Source of the DNA: Megalopta genalis | Taxonomy: Eukaryota; Arthropoda; Insecta; Hymenoptera; Halictidae | Reading direction: 5' to 3' | Assembly: GCF_051020955.1 (NCBI RefSeq) | Contig: NW_027476285.1 | Coordinates: 62,001-126,000 of the forward strand | DNA: 64,000 nucleotides | Shown here: piece after piece, positions 1 to 12,868 of the stretch | Numbering within the stretch: the stretch's first letter is position 1 | Layout: the number at the start of each line of letters is the position of its first letter | Position numbers and translations under genes: made by a program | The notes under the pieces: generated by a model | The model's input: the letters and a program-made list of their open reading frames with translations, nothing else | What the model was told of the DNA's origin: nothing | The model's database searches: none

Positions 1-2788
1 TTTGTTTCGCAAGTATGAAACTAAACCATGTGTTTCGCTTGGATTTGAAGCTAAATCATGTGTTTCGCATAGACTTGAAGCTCCCTCGTTTGTTTCGCCT
101 GCATTTGAAGCTATATCAATTATATCGCAAGTATTTGAAGCTAAATCATTTGCGTCGCATGGCTTTGAAGATAAGCCTTCTACTTTGGATTCATTTGAAG
201 GTAAATCATGTGTTTCGCTTGGATTTGAAGCTGATTCGTTTGTTTCGCCTGCATTTGAAGCTATATCATTTTTGTCGCAAGTATGTGAAGCTAAATCATT
301 TGTTTCGCATGGATTTGAAGTTAAGCCATCTACTTCGCATTGTTTTGAAACTAAATCATGTGTTTCGCTTGAATTTGAAGCTAACTCGTTTGTTTCGCCT
401 GCATTTGAAGCTATATCAATTATATCGCAAGTATTTGAATCTAAATCATTTGTGTTGCATGGGTTTAAAGCTAACTCGTTTGTTTCGCCTGAATTGAAGC
501 TATATCACTTCTATCGCAAGTATTTGAAGCTAAACGATTTGTGTCGCATGGCTTTGAGGATAAGCCATCTACTTCGCATTGATTTTAAACTAAACCATGT
601 GTTTCGCTTGGATTTCAAGCTAACTCGTTTGTTTCGCCTGCATTTGAAGCTATATCATTTATATCGCAAGTATATGAAGCTAAACCATTTGTTTCGCAAG
701 AATATGAAGCTATGCCTGCTACTTCGCATTGATTTGAAACTAAATCATGTGTATCGCATGGATTTGAAGCTAAATCAAGGGGTTTCGCATGGATTTGAAA
801 CTAACTCGTTTGTTTCGCCTGCATTTGAAGCTAAATCATGTTTATCACAATTATCGGAATCTAAACCATTTGTTTCGCAAGAATGTGAAGCTAAACCATG
901 TGTTTCGCATGAATTTGAAGCTAAATCATGTGTTTCGCACAGATTTGAAGCTAACTCGTTTGTTTCGCCCTTATTTGAAGCTATATCATTTATATCGCAA
1001 GTCTGTGAATCTAAATCATTTGTTTCGCATGGAGTTGAAGCTAAGGCTTCTACTTCGCATTGATTTGACACTAAATCATGTGTTTCGCTTGGATTTGAAT
1101 CTAACTCGATTGTTTCGCCTGCATTTGAAGCTATATCAATTATATGACAAGTATTTGAAGCTAAATCATTTGTGTCTCATGGCTTTGAAGATAAGCCTTC
1201 TACTTTGCATTAATTTGAAGGTAAATAATGTGTTTCGCTTGAATTTGAAGGTAATTCGTTCCTTTCGTCTGCATTTGAAGCTATATCATTTATATCGCAA
1301 GTATGTGAAGCTAAATCATTTGTTTCGTATGGATTTGAAGCTAAGCCTTCTACTTCGCATTGATTTGAAACTAAATCATGTGTTTCGCTTGGATTGGAAG
1401 CTAACTCGTTTGTTTCGCCTGCATTTGAAGCTATATCAATTATATCGCAAGTATTTGAAGCTAAGTCATTTGTTTCTCATGTATTTGTAGCTAAGCCTTC
1501 TACTTCGCAATGATTTGAAGCTAAACCACTTGTTTCGCAAGAATATGAAGCTACACCATGTGCATCGCATTGATTTGAAGCTAATTCATGTGTTCCGCAT
1601 GGATTTGAAGCTATCTCGTTTGTTTTGCCTGCTGTTGAAGGTATATCATTTATATCGCAAGTATTTGAAGCTAAATCATTTGTGTCGCTTGGCTTTGTGG
1701 CTAACCCTTCTACTTCGCATTGATTTGTAGCTAAATCATTTGTTTCCCTTGGATTTGAAGCTAACTCGATTGTTTCGCATGCAGTTGAAGCTAAATCATG
1801 TTTATCACAAGTATCTGAAGCTGAACCACTTGTTTCGCAAGTATATGAAGCTAATCCATGTATTTCGCATGAATTTGGAGCTAAATCACGTGTTTGGCCT
1901 GCATTTGAAGCTAACTCGTTTGTTTCGCCTGCGTTTGAAGCTATATCATGTATATCACAAGAATTTGAAGCAAAATCATTTGATTCGCATGGATTTGAAG
2001 CCAAGCCTTCTACTTCGCATTGGTTTGAAGCAAAATCATGTGTTTCGCATGAATTTGAAGCTAACTCGTTTGTTTCGCGTGTAGTTGTAGCTAAATCATG
2101 TATATCACGAGTATTTGAAGCTAAAGGATCTGATTCTAATGGATTTGAAGCTAAGCCTTCTGCTTCGCATTGATTTGTAGCTAAATCATCTGTTTCGCTT
2201 GGATTTGATGCTAACTCGTTTGTTTCGGATGCAGTTGAAGCTAAATCCTGTATATCATAAGTATCTGAAGCTAAATAATTTGTTTCGCATGTATTTCATG
2301 CTAAACCACGTGTTTCCCATGAATTTGTACCTGAATCATGTGTTTCGCATGCATTTGAAGCTTAATCATGTGTTTTGCATGGATTTGAATCTAAGTCATT
2401 TGTTTCGCATGGATTTGAAGCAAATTCGTTTGTTTCGCCTGCATTTGAAGCTTTATCAATTATATCGCAAGTATTTGAAGCAAAATCATTTTTGTCACGT
2501 GGATTTGAAGCTTCGCCTTCTACTTCGCATTGATTTGAAACTAAACCATGTGTTGCGCTTGGATTTGAATCTAACTCGTTTGTTTCGCCTGCATTTGAAG
2601 CTATATCACTTATATCGCAAGTATTTGAAGCTAAGTCATTTGATTCGCATGGATATGAAGCTAAGCCTTCTACTTCGCATTGATTTGAAGCTAAATCATG
2701 TGTTTCGCTTGGTTTTAAAGCTAACTCGTTTGTTTCGCATTCGGTTGAAGCTATATCAAGTTTATCACAAGTATATGAAGCTAAACCA
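1..2788. repeat. Block P, copy 1 (left end cut by window edge)
   Basis: Bases 1-967 match 2789-3755 almost base for base (shift 2788). About 150 bp of this copy is missing from copy 2, after which the shift is 2638 until about 1460. From about 1640 to 2150 the match resumes at 4419-4929 (shift 2779). The stretch 2150-2510 has no partner in copy 2. The shared marker at the block start is a short monomer in which TATGAAAC follows TTTCGCAAG directly. Confidence 0.85.
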
Positions 2789-3785
2789 TTTGTTTCGCAA
2801 GTATGAAACTAAACCATGTGTTTCGCTTGGATTTGAAGCTAAATCATGTGTTTCGCATAGACTTGAAGCTCCCTCGTTTGTTTCGCCTGCATTTGAAGCT
2901 ATATCAATTATATCGCAAGTATTTGAAGCTAAATCATTTGCGTCGCATGGCTTTGAAGATAAGCCTTCTACTTTGGATTCATTTGAAGGTAAATCATGTG
3001 TTTCGCTTGGATTTGAAGCTGACTCGTTTGTTTCGCCTGCATTTGAAGCTATATCATTTTTGTCGCAAGTATGTGAAGCTAAATCATTTGTTTCGCATGG
3101 ATTTGAAGTTAAGCCATCTACTTCGCATTGTTTTGAAACTAAATCATGTGTTTCGCTTGGATTTGAAGCTAACTCGTTTGTTTCGCCTGCATTTGAAGCT
3201 ATATCAATTATATCGCAAGTATTTGAATCTAAATCATTTGTGTTGCATGGGTTTAAAGCTAACTCGTTTGTTTCGCCTGAATTGAAGCTATATCACTTCT
3301 ATCGCAAGTATTTGAAGCTAAACGATTTGTGTCGCATGGCTTTGAGGATAAGCCATCTACTTCGCATTGATTTTAAACTAAACCATGTGTTTCGCTTGGA
3401 TTTCAAGCTAACTCGTTTGTTTCGCCTGCATTTGAAGCTATATCATTTATATCGCAAGTATATGAAGCTAAACCATTTGTTTCGCAAGAATATGAAGCTA
3501 TGCCTGCTACTTCGCATTGATTTGAAACTAAATCATGTGTATCGCATGGATTTGAAGATAAATCAAGGGGTTTCGCATGGATTTGAAACTAACTCGTTTG
3601 TTTCGCCTGCATTTGAAGCTAAATCATGTTTATCACAATTATCGGAATCTAAACCATTTGTTTCGCAAGAATGTGAAGCTAAACCATGTGTTTCGCATGA
3701 ATTGAAAGCTAAATCATGTGTTTCGCACAGATTTGTAGCTAACTCATTTGTTTCGCCTGCATTTGAAGCTATATCAATTATATGA
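2199..3785 (+). other. Repeat-derived ORF (528 codons); not supported as a gene
   Basis: Second-longest open frame. It begins in the LKLNHVFRMD-like frame, moves into the FEAKSCVSHG-like frame through the shortened monomer at about 2805, then back and forth at later 1-nt deletions (for example about 3279). A protein whose repeat identity changes at each inherited frameshift is not what selection on a coding repeat would preserve. The corresponding copy at 4894-5628 is shorter and differently interrupted. Confidence 0.75.
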
Positions 3786-5207
3786 CAAGTATTTGAAGCT
3801 AAATCATTTGTGTCTCATGGCTTTGAAGATAAGCCTTCTACTTTGCATTAATTTGAAGGTAAATAATGTGTTTCGCTTGAATTTGAAGGTAACTCGTTCC
3901 TTTCGTCTGCATTTGAAGCTATATCATTTATATCGCAAGTGTGTGAAGCTAAATCATTTGTTTCGTATGGATTTGAAGCTAAGCCTTCTACTTCGCATTG
4001 ATTTGAAACTAAATCATGTGTTTCGCTTGGATTGGAAGCTAACTCGTTTGTTTCGCCTGCATTTGAAGCTATATCAATTATATCGCAAGTATTTGAAGAT
4101 AAATCATTTGTGTCGCATGGCTTTGAAGCTAACTCGTTTGTTTCGCCTGCATTTGGAGCTATATCACTTATATTCGCTAGTATTTGAATCTAAATCTTTC
4201 ATTTTGAACCTAAATAATGTGTTTCGCATGGATTTGAAGATAATTCGTCCTTTACGCCCGCATTTGATGCTAGATCACTTACATCGCCAGTATCTGAAGA
4301 TAAATCGTTTGTTTCGCATGAATTTGAAGCTATGACATCAAATGCGCATTGATTTGAAACTTAATCATGTGTTTCGCATGGATTAGACGATAACTCGTTT
4401 GTTTCGCCTGCATTTGAAGCTGTATCACTTATATCGCAAGTATTTGAAGCTAAGTCATTTGTGTCGCTTGGCTTTGTGGCTAACCCTTCTACTTCGCATT
4501 GATTTGTAGCTAAATCATTTGTTTCCCTTGGATTTGAAGCTAACTCGATTGTTTCGCATGCAGTTGCAGCTAAATCATGTTTATCACAAGTATCTGAAGC
4601 TGAACCACTTGTTTCGCAAGTATATGAAGCTAATCCATGTATTTCGCATGAATTTGGAGCTAAATCATGTGTTTGGCCTGCATTTGAAGCTAACTCGTTT
4701 GTTTCGCCTGCGTTTGAAGCTATATCATGTATATCACAAGAATTTGAAGCAAAATCATTTGATTCGCATGGATTTGAAGCCAAGCCTTCTACTTCGCATT
4801 GGTTTGAAGCAAAATCATGTGTTTCGCATGAATTTGAAGCTAACTCGTTTGTTTCGCGTGTAGTTGTAGCTAAATCATGTATATCACGAGTATTTGAAGC
4901 TAAAGGATCTGATTCTAATGGATTTGAAGCTAAGCCTTCTACTTCGCATTGATTTGAAACTAAACCATGTGTTGCGCTTGGATTTGAATCTAACTCGTTT
5001 GTTTCGCCTGCATTTGAAGCTATATCACTTATATCGCAAGTATTTGAAGCTAAGTCATTTGATTCGCATGGATATGAAGCTAAGCCTTCTACTTCGCATT
5101 GATTTGAAGCTAAATCATGTCTTTCGCTTGGTTTTAAAGCTAACTCGTTTGTTTCGCATTCGGTTGAAGCTATATCAAGTTTATCACAAGTATATGAAGC
5201 TAAACCA
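2789..5207. repeat. Block P, copy 2
   Basis: It begins with the same TTTCGCAAGTATGAAAC marker as base 1. Relative to copy 1 it has lost one 150-bp unit near 3755 and about 360 bp (12 monomers) near 4930. It has also gained a divergent stretch at about 4100-4420 that includes aberrant monomers around 4170-4290. Its start also matches 5208-5604 (shift 2419). Confidence 0.85.
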
Positions 5208-5975
5208 TTTGTTTCGCAAGTATGAAACTAAACCATGTGTTTCGCTTGGATTTGAAGCTAAATCATGTGTTTCGCATAGACTTGAAGCTCCCTCGTTTGT
5301 TTCGCCTGCATTTGAAGCTATATCAATTATATCGCAAGTATTTGAAGCTAAATCATTTGCGTCGCATGGCTTTGAAGATAAGCCTTCTACTTTGGATTCA
5401 TTTGAAGGTAAATCATGTGTTTCGCTTGGATTTGAAGCTGACTCGTTTGTTTCGCCTGCATTTGAAGCTATATCATTTTTGTCGCAAGTATGTGAAGCTA
5501 AATCATTTGTTTCGCATGGATTTGAAGTTAAGCCATCTACTTCGCATTGTTTTGAAACTAAATCATGTGTTTCGCTTGGATTTGAAGCTAACTCGTTTGT
5601 TTCGCATGCAGTCGAAGTTAAATCATGAATATCACAAGTATTTGAAGATAACTCATTTTTTTCGCAAGAATATGAAGCTAAACATTGTGTTTCGCATCGA
5701 TATGAAGCTAAATCATGTGTTCCCCTTGCATTTTAAACTAACTCATTTGTTTTGCATGCAGTTGAAGCTGAATCATGTTTATCACAAGTATCTGAAGCTA
5801 AATCACTTGTTTCGCAAGAATATGAAGCTACACCATGTGCATCGCATTCATTTGAAGCTAAATCATGTGTTCCGCATGGATTTGTAGCTAACACGTTTGT
5901 TTCGCCTGCAGTTGACTCTATATCATTTAATCGCAAGTATTTGAATCTAAATCATTGGTTCCGCATGGATTTGAA
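5049..5975. repeat. 927-bp tandem duplication, left copy
   Basis: Repeated immediately at 5976-6902. I noted three substitutions between the copies (near 5290, 5320 and 5670 in this copy), so they are about 99.7% alike by eye. 927 is 31 monomers minus 3 nt; one inherited deletion is the shortened CATTTAATCGC near 5927. Confidence 0.93.
5208..5604. repeat. Block P, copy 3 (partial)
   Basis: Matches 2789-3185 at a shift of 2419, then switches near 5604 to type IV-like monomers carrying TTCGCATGCAG. It lies inside the first copy of the 927-bp tandem duplication, so the marker sequence appears again at 6135. Confidence 0.85.
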
Positions 5976-6902
5976 GCTAAGTCATTTGATTCGCATGGAT
6001 ATGAAGCTAAGCCTTCTACTTCGCATTGATTTGAAGCTAAATCATGTCTTTCGCTTGGTTTTAAAGCTAACTCGTTTGTTTCGCATTCGGTTGAAGCTAT
6101 ATCAAGTTTATCACAAGTATATGAAGCTAAACCATTTGTTTCGCAAGTATGAAACTAAACCATGTGTTTCGCTTGGATTTGAAGCTAAATCATGTGTTTC
6201 GCATAGACTTGAAGCTACCTCGTTTGTTTCGCCTGCATTTGAAGCTGTATCAATTATATCGCAAGTATTTGAAGCTAAATCATTTGCGTCGCATGGCTTT
6301 GAAGATAAGCCTTCTACTTTGGATTCATTTGAAGGTAAATCATGTGTTTCGCTTGGATTTGAAGCTGACTCGTTTGTTTCGCCTGCATTTGAAGCTATAT
6401 CATTTTTGTCGCAAGTATGTGAAGCTAAATCATTTGTTTCGCATGGATTTGAAGTTAAGCCATCTACTTCGCATTGTTTTGAAACTAAATCATGTGTTTC
6501 GCTTGGATTTGAAGCTAACTCGTTTGTTTCGCATGCAGTCGAAGTTAAATCATGAATATCACAAGTATTTGAAGATAACTCATTTTTTTCGCAAGAATAT
6601 GAAGCTAAACAATGTGTTTCGCATCGATATGAAGCTAAATCATGTGTTCCCCTTGCATTTTAAACTAACTCATTTGTTTTGCATGCAGTTGAAGCTGAAT
6701 CATGTTTATCACAAGTATCTGAAGCTAAATCACTTGTTTCGCAAGAATATGAAGCTACACCATGTGCATCGCATTCATTTGAAGCTAAATCATGTGTTCC
6801 GCATGGATTTGTAGCTAACACGTTTGTTTCGCCTGCAGTTGACTCTATATCATTTAATCGCAAGTATTTGAATCTAAATCATTGGTTCCGCATGGATTTG
6901 AA
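5976..6902. repeat. 927-bp tandem duplication, right copy
   Basis: Copy of 5049-5975 at a constant shift of 927. It differs at a CTCCCTCG/CTACCTCG site, a CTATATC/CTGTATC site and an ACATTGTG/ACAATGTG site. Beyond about 6905 the sequence leaves the duplicated pattern and enters the divergent segment. Confidence 0.93.
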
Positions 6903-9000
6903 GCTAAGCCTTCTACTTCGCATTGATTTGTAGCTAAATCATTTGTTTCGCATGGATTTGGAGCTAACTCGATAGTTTCTCCTGCATTTGAAGCTTTATC
7001 ACTTATATCGCAAGTATCTGAACCTAAAGCATTTGTTTCGCATGGGTTTGATGCTAACTCGTCTGTTTCACCTGCTTTTGGTGCTATATCATTTATATCG
7101 CAATTATCTGAAGCTAAATCATTTGTTTCTCATGTATTTGTAGCTAAGCCTTCTACTTCGCAATGATTTGAAGCTACAATAATTGTTTCGCATGGATTTG
7201 AAGCTAACTCGTTTGTTTCGCATGCAGTTGAAGCTATATCACTTATATCGCAAGTATTTGAAGCTAAGTCATTTGTTTCGAACGGATTTGAAGCTAAGCC
7301 TTCTACTTCGCATTGATTTGAAGCTAAGTCATCTGCTTCACTTGGATTTAAAGCTAACACGTTTGTTTCACATACAGTTGAACCTAAATCATGTATATCA
7401 ACAAGTATTTAAAGCTGACCATTTTGTTTCGCAAGAATATTAAGCTAAGCCATTTGTTTCGCAAGAATATGAAGCTAAATCATGTGTTTCGCATGAGTTT
7501 GGAGCTAAATCATGTGTTTTGGATGGATTTGTAGCTAACTCGATTGTTTCCTCTGCATTTGAAGCTACATCACTTATATCGCAAGTATCTGATGATAAAT
7601 CATTTGTTTCGCATGGATTTGGAGCAAAGCCTTCTACTTCGCATTGATTTTAAACTAAATCATGTGTTTTGCTTGGATTTGAAACTAACTCGTTTGTTTC
7701 GCCTGCATTTGAAGCTTTATCAATTATATCGCAAAATATTTGAAGCTAAATAAATTGTGTCGCATGGATTTGAAGCTACGCCTTTTACTTCACATTGATT
7801 TGAAACTAAATCATGTGTTTCGCATGGATTTGAAGCAGAATCTTCCACATCGCATTGATTTGTAGCTAAATCATGTGTTTCGCTTGGATTTGAAGCTAAC
7901 TCGTTTATTTCGTATGCTGTTGAAGCTAAATCATGTATATATTACAAGTATTAGAAGCTAAACCATTTGATTCGCATGGATTTGTTGCTAAGCCTTCTAC
8001 TTGGCATTGATTTGATGCAAAATCATGTGTCTCGCTTGCACTTGAAGCTTAATCAATTGTTTCTCATGGATTTGAAGCCTAATCATGTGTTTTGCATGGA
8101 TTTTGAAGCTTGCTCGATTGATTCGTCTGCATTTGAAGCTATATCATTTATATCGTAAGTACATGAAGCTAAATCTTTCGATTCGCATGGCTTGGAAGAT
8201 AAATCATGTGTTTTGCATGGATTTGAAGCTAACTCGTTTTTTTCGCCTGCATTTGAAGCTATTTCATTTATACCGCAAGTATTTGAAGCCAAATCATTCG
8301 TTTCGCATGGATTTGAAGCTAAGCCTTCTACTTCGCATTGATTTGAAGCTAAATCATATGTTTCGCATGGATTTGAAGCTAAGCCTTCTACTTCACATTG
8401 ATTTGAAACTAAATCATGTGTTTCGCATGGATTTGAAGCTAAATCATATGTTTCGCACAGATTTGAAGCTGAGCCTTCTACTTCGCACTGATTTGAAGCA
8501 TAATAATGTGTTTCGCTTGGATTTGAAACTAAATGATGTGTTTCGCATAGATTTGGAGATAACTCGTTTGTTTCGCATGCAGTTGAAGCTAAATCATGTA
8601 TATCACAAGTATTTGAAGCTAAATCAATCGTTTCGCATGGGGATGAACCTAAGCCTTCTACTTCGCATTGATTTGAAGGTAAATCATTTGTTTCGCATGG
8701 ATTAGTAGCTAACTCGTTTGTTTCACCTGCATTTGAAGCTGTATCACCTATATTCCAAGTGTTTGAAGCTCAATCATTTGTTCCACATGGGTTTGAAGCT
8801 AAACCTTATACATCGCATTGATTTGAAGCTAAATCTTGTGTATTGCATGGATTTGAAGCTAAACCTTCTACATAGCATTGATTTACAGCTAAGTCATGTG
8901 TTTCGCATGGATGTGAAGCTATCACATTTGTTTCGCCTGCCGTATAATCTTTATCACTTATATAGCAAGTATTTGAAGCTAAATCATTTCTGTCGCATGG
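6903..9000. repeat. Divergent, non-duplicated satellite segment
   Basis: Still the same 30-bp family in the same orientation, but with more substitutions per monomer (for example TTCACATACAG, TATATATTACAAG, GATTCGTCTGC). The A-to-E order is irregular and the small indels are not shared with other parts of the window. I found no kb-scale partner for it here. No gene or unique sequence is visible. It looks like an older remnant not reached by the recent amplifications. Confidence 0.75.
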
Positions 9001-11540
9001 CTTTGAAGCTAACTCGTTTGTTTCGCCTGCATTGAAGCTATATCACTTCTATCGCAAGTATTTGAAGCTAAATCATTTGTGTCGCACGGATTTGAAGCTA
9101 AGCCTTCTACTTCGCATTGATTTGAAACTAAATCATCTGTTTTGCTTGGATTTGAATCTAACTCGTTTGTTTCGCCTGCATTTGAAGCTATATCAATTAT
9201 ATCGCAATTATCTGAAGCTAAATCATTTGTTTCTCATGTATGTGAAGCTAAGCCTTCTACTTCGCATTGATTTGAAACTAAACCATGTGTTTCGCTGGGA
9301 TTTGAAGCAAACTCGTTTGTTTCGCCTGCATTTGAGGCTATATCATTTATATCGCAAGTATGTGAAGCTAAATCAATTGTTTCGCATGGATATGAAGCTA
9401 TGTCTACTAGTTCGCATTGATGTGAAACAAAATCATGTGTTTCGCATGGATTTGAAGCTAATTCATTTGTGTCGCATGGCTTTGAAGCTAACTCGTTTGT
9501 TTCGCCTGCATTTGATGCTATATCAATTTTATTGCAAGTATTTGAAGCTAAATCATTTGTGTTGCATGGCTTTGAAGATAAGCCTTCCACTTTGCATTAA
9601 TTTGAAGGTAAATCATGTGTTTCGCTTGGATTTGAAGCTAAGCCTTCTACTTCGCATTGATTTGGAACTAAATCATGTGTTTCGCTTGGATTTGTAGCTA
9701 AGTTGTTTGTTTCGCATGCATTTGAAGCTAAATCAATCATATAGCAAGTATTTGAAGCAGAATCATTTGTGTCGCATGGCTTTGAGGATAAGCCTTCTAC
9801 TTCGCATTGATTTGGAACTAAATCATGTGTTTCGCTTGGATTTGAAGCTAACTCGTTTGTTTCGCATGCATTTGAAGCTATATGAATTGTATCGCAAGTA
9901 TTTGAAGCTAAATCATTTGTGTCGCATGGCTTTGAGGATAAGCCTTCCACTTCGCATTAATTTGAAGGTAAATCATGTGTTTCGCTTGGATTTGAAGCTA
10001 ACTCGTTTGTTTCGCCTGCATTTGAAGCTATATCATTTATATCGCAAGTATGTGAAACTAAATCATTTGTTTCGCATGGATATGAAGCTATGCCTACTAC
10101 TTCGCATTGATTTGTAACTAAATATGTGTTTCGCATGGATTTGATGGTAAATCATGTGTTACACGTGGATTTGAAACTAACACGTTTGTTTCGCCTGCAT
10201 TTGAAGCTAAATCATGTTTATCACAACTATCTGAATCTAAACCATTTGTTTCGCAAGAATATGAAGCTAAACCATGTGTTCCGCATTGATTTGAAACTAA
10301 ATCATGTGTTTCGCATGGATTTGAAGTTAAGTCAAGGGGTTTTGCATGGATTTGAAACTAACTCGTTCGTTTCGCCTGCATTTGAAGCTAAATCATGTTT
10401 ATCACAAGTATCTGAATCTAAACCATTTGTTTCGCAAGAATATGAAGCTAAACCATGTGTTTCGCATGAATTTGAAGCTAAATCATGTGTTTCGCACAGA
10501 TTTGAAGCTAACTCGTTTGTTTCGCCTGCATTTGAAGCTATATCAATTATATCGCAAGTATTTGAAGCTAAATCATTTGTGTCGCATGGGTTTGAAGCTA
10601 AGCCATCTACTTTGCATTAATTTGAAGGTAAATCATGTGTTTCGCTTGGATTTGAAGGTAACTCGTTTGTTTCGCCAGGATTTGAAGCTAAATCATGTTT
10701 ATCACAATTATCAGAATCTAAACCATTTGTTTCGCAAGAATATGAAGCTAAACCATGTGTTTCGCATGAATTTGAAGCTAAATCATGCGTTTCGCACAGA
10801 TTTGAAGCTAACTCGTTTGTTTCGCCCTTATTTGAAGCTATATCATTTATATCGCAAGTCTGTGAAGCTAAATCATTTGTTTCGCATGGAGTTGAAGCTA
10901 AGGCTTCTTACTTCGCATTGATTTGACACTAAATCATGTGTTTCGCATGGATTTGAAGCTAACTCGTTTGTTTCGCCTGCATTTGATGCTGTATCAATTA
11001 TATCGCAAGTATTTGAAGCTAAATAATTTGTGTCGCATGGCTTAGAAGCTAACTCGTTTGTTTCGCCTGCATTGAAGCTATATCACTTCTATCGCAAGTA
11101 TTTGAAGCTAAATCATTTGTGTCGCACGGATTTGAAGCTAAGCCTTCTACTTCGCATTGATTTGAAACTAAATCATCTATTTTGCTTGGATTTGAATCTA
11201 ACTCGTTTGTTTCGCCTGCCTTTGAATCTTTATCAATTATATCGCAATTATCTGAAGCTAAATCATTTGTTTCTCATGTTTGTGAAGCTAAGCCTTCTAC
11301 TTCGCATTGATTTGAAACTAAACCGTGTGTTTCGCTGGGATTTGAAGCTAACTCGTCTGTTTCGCCTGCATTTGAAGCTATATCATTTATATCGCAAGTA
11401 TATGAAGCTAAACCATTTGTTTCGCAAGAATATGAAGCTAAACCATGTGTTTCGCATGGATTTGAAGCTAACTCGTTTGTTTCGCCTGCATTTGAAGCTA
11501 AATCAATTATATCGCAAGTATTTGAAGCTGAATCATTTGA
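9001..11540. repeat. Mixed type I / type II array
   Basis: Alternating type I and type II units. Part of this stretch (about 9600-9950) resembles 32.4-32.7 kb at a shift of 22746, and the piece starting at 9031 resembles 22162 onward. These matches are shorter and less exact than the tandem pairs further right. No gene is seen. Confidence 0.8.
10351..10500 (+). repeat. Reference type II five-monomer unit (150 bp)
   Basis: A second version with the same five-slot order. B is 10351-10380. The C slot (10381-10410) carries TGTTTATCACAAGTA, in which the usual TCGC has become TCAC. The D slot (10411-10440) has TTCGCAAGAA. The E slot (10441-10470) has TTCGCATGAA and lacks the TGA of type I. The A slot (10471-10500) has TTCGCACAGA. 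Type II units are interspersed with type I, mainly from 0.8 to 35 kb, and also occur at 37.6-37.8, 42.4-42.6 and 44.4-44.5 kb. They keep phase with type I on both sides. Confidence 0.88.
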
Positions 11541-12868
11541 GTCGCATGGCTTTGAGGATAAGCCTTCCACTTTGCATTAATTTGAAGGTAAATCATGTGT
11601 TTCGCTTGGATTTGAAGCTAAACCTCCTACTTCGCATTGATTTGTAACTAAATCATGTGTTTCGCTTGGATTTGAAGCTAACTCGTTTGTTTCGCCTGCA
11701 TTTGAAGCTATATCATTTATATCGCAAGTATGTGAAACTAAATCATGTGTTTCGCATGGATTTGAAGCTAAGCCTTCTGCTTCGCATTGATTTGAATCTA
11801 AATCATGTGTTTCGCATGGATTTGAAGCTAAGCCTTCTACTTCACATTGATTTGAAACTAAATCGTGTGGTTCGCATGGATTTGAAGCTAAATCATGTGT
11901 TTCGCACAGATTTGAAGCTAAGCCTTCTGCTTCGCATTGATTTGAAACTAAATCATGTGTTTCGCTTGGATTTGAAAGTAACTCGTTTGTTTCGCATGTA
12001 TTTGAAGCTACATCATTTATATCGCAAATATATGAAGCTAAACCATTTGTTTCGCAAGAATATGAAGCTAAACCATGTGTTTCGCTTGGATTTGGAGCTA
12101 ACTCGTTTGTTTCGCCTGCATTTGAAGCTATATCAATTATATCGCAAGTATTTGAATCTGAATCATTTGTGTCGCATGGCTTTGAGGATAAGCCTTCTAC
12201 TTCGCATTAATTTGAAGGTAAATCATGTGTTTCGCTTGGATTTGAAGCTAACTCGTTTGTTTCGCCTGCATTTGAAGCTATATCATTTATATCGCAAGTA
12301 TGTGAAACTAAATCATTTCTTTCGCATGGATATGAAGCTATGCCTACTACTTCGCATTGATTTGTAACTAAATCATGTGTTTCGCATGGATTTGAAGGTA
12401 AATCATGTGTTTCGCATGGTTTTGAAACTATCTCGTTTGTTTCGCCTGCATTTGAAGCTAAATCAAGTTTATCACAAGTATCTGAATCTAAACCATTTGT
12501 TTCGCAAGAATATGAAGCTAAACCATGTGTTTCGCTTGGATTTGAAGGTAACTCGTTTGTTTCGCCTGCATTTGAAGCTATATCAATTATATCGCAAGTA
12601 TTTGAAGCTAAATCATTTGTGTCTCATGGCTTTGCAGAAAGCCTTCTACTATGCATTAATTTGAAGGTAAATCATGCGTTTCGCTTGGATTTGAATGTAA
12701 CTCGTTTGTTTCGCCTGCATTTGAAGCTAAATCATGTTTATCACAATTATCTGAATCTAAACCATTTGTTTCGCAAGAATATGAAGCTAAACCATGTGTT
12801 TCGCATGAATTTGAAGCTAAATCATGTATTTCGCACAGATTTGAAGCTAACTCGTTTGTTTCGCCTGC
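11541..12868. repeat. 1679-bp-spaced duplication, left copy
   Basis: Matches 13220-14547 at a shift of 1679 (56 monomers minus 1 nt). It carries the marker TTTGCAGAAAGCC, a 1-nt-shortened monomer near 12631 that recurs near 14310 and 16318. The match ends where this copy continues with ATATCAATTATATCGC and the other copy enters the aberrant junction at 14546. Confidence 0.88.
11641..11790 (+). repeat. Reference type I five-monomer unit (150 bp, A-B-C-D-E)
   Basis: A clean example of the commonest second-level unit. A is 11641-11670 (TTCGCTTGG core), B 11671-11700 (ACTCGTTTG and CGCCTGCA), C 11701-11730 (TATATCATTTATATCGCAAG), D 11731-11760 (TTCGCATGG) and E 11761-11790 (AAGCCTTCTGCTTCGCATTG). 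Class E places an in-frame TGA in the phenylalanine-glutamate frame, so that frame closes about every 150 bp wherever type I units run in series. The same order starts at the left window edge and recurs through most of 1-35 kb. Confidence 0.92.

Noticed and set aside
11650..11670. CENP-B-box-like site around TTTCGCTTGGATTTG
   Set aside because: It shares the TTCG start with the NTTCGNNNNANNCGGGN box, but the spaced A is displaced and the CGGG end is missing.
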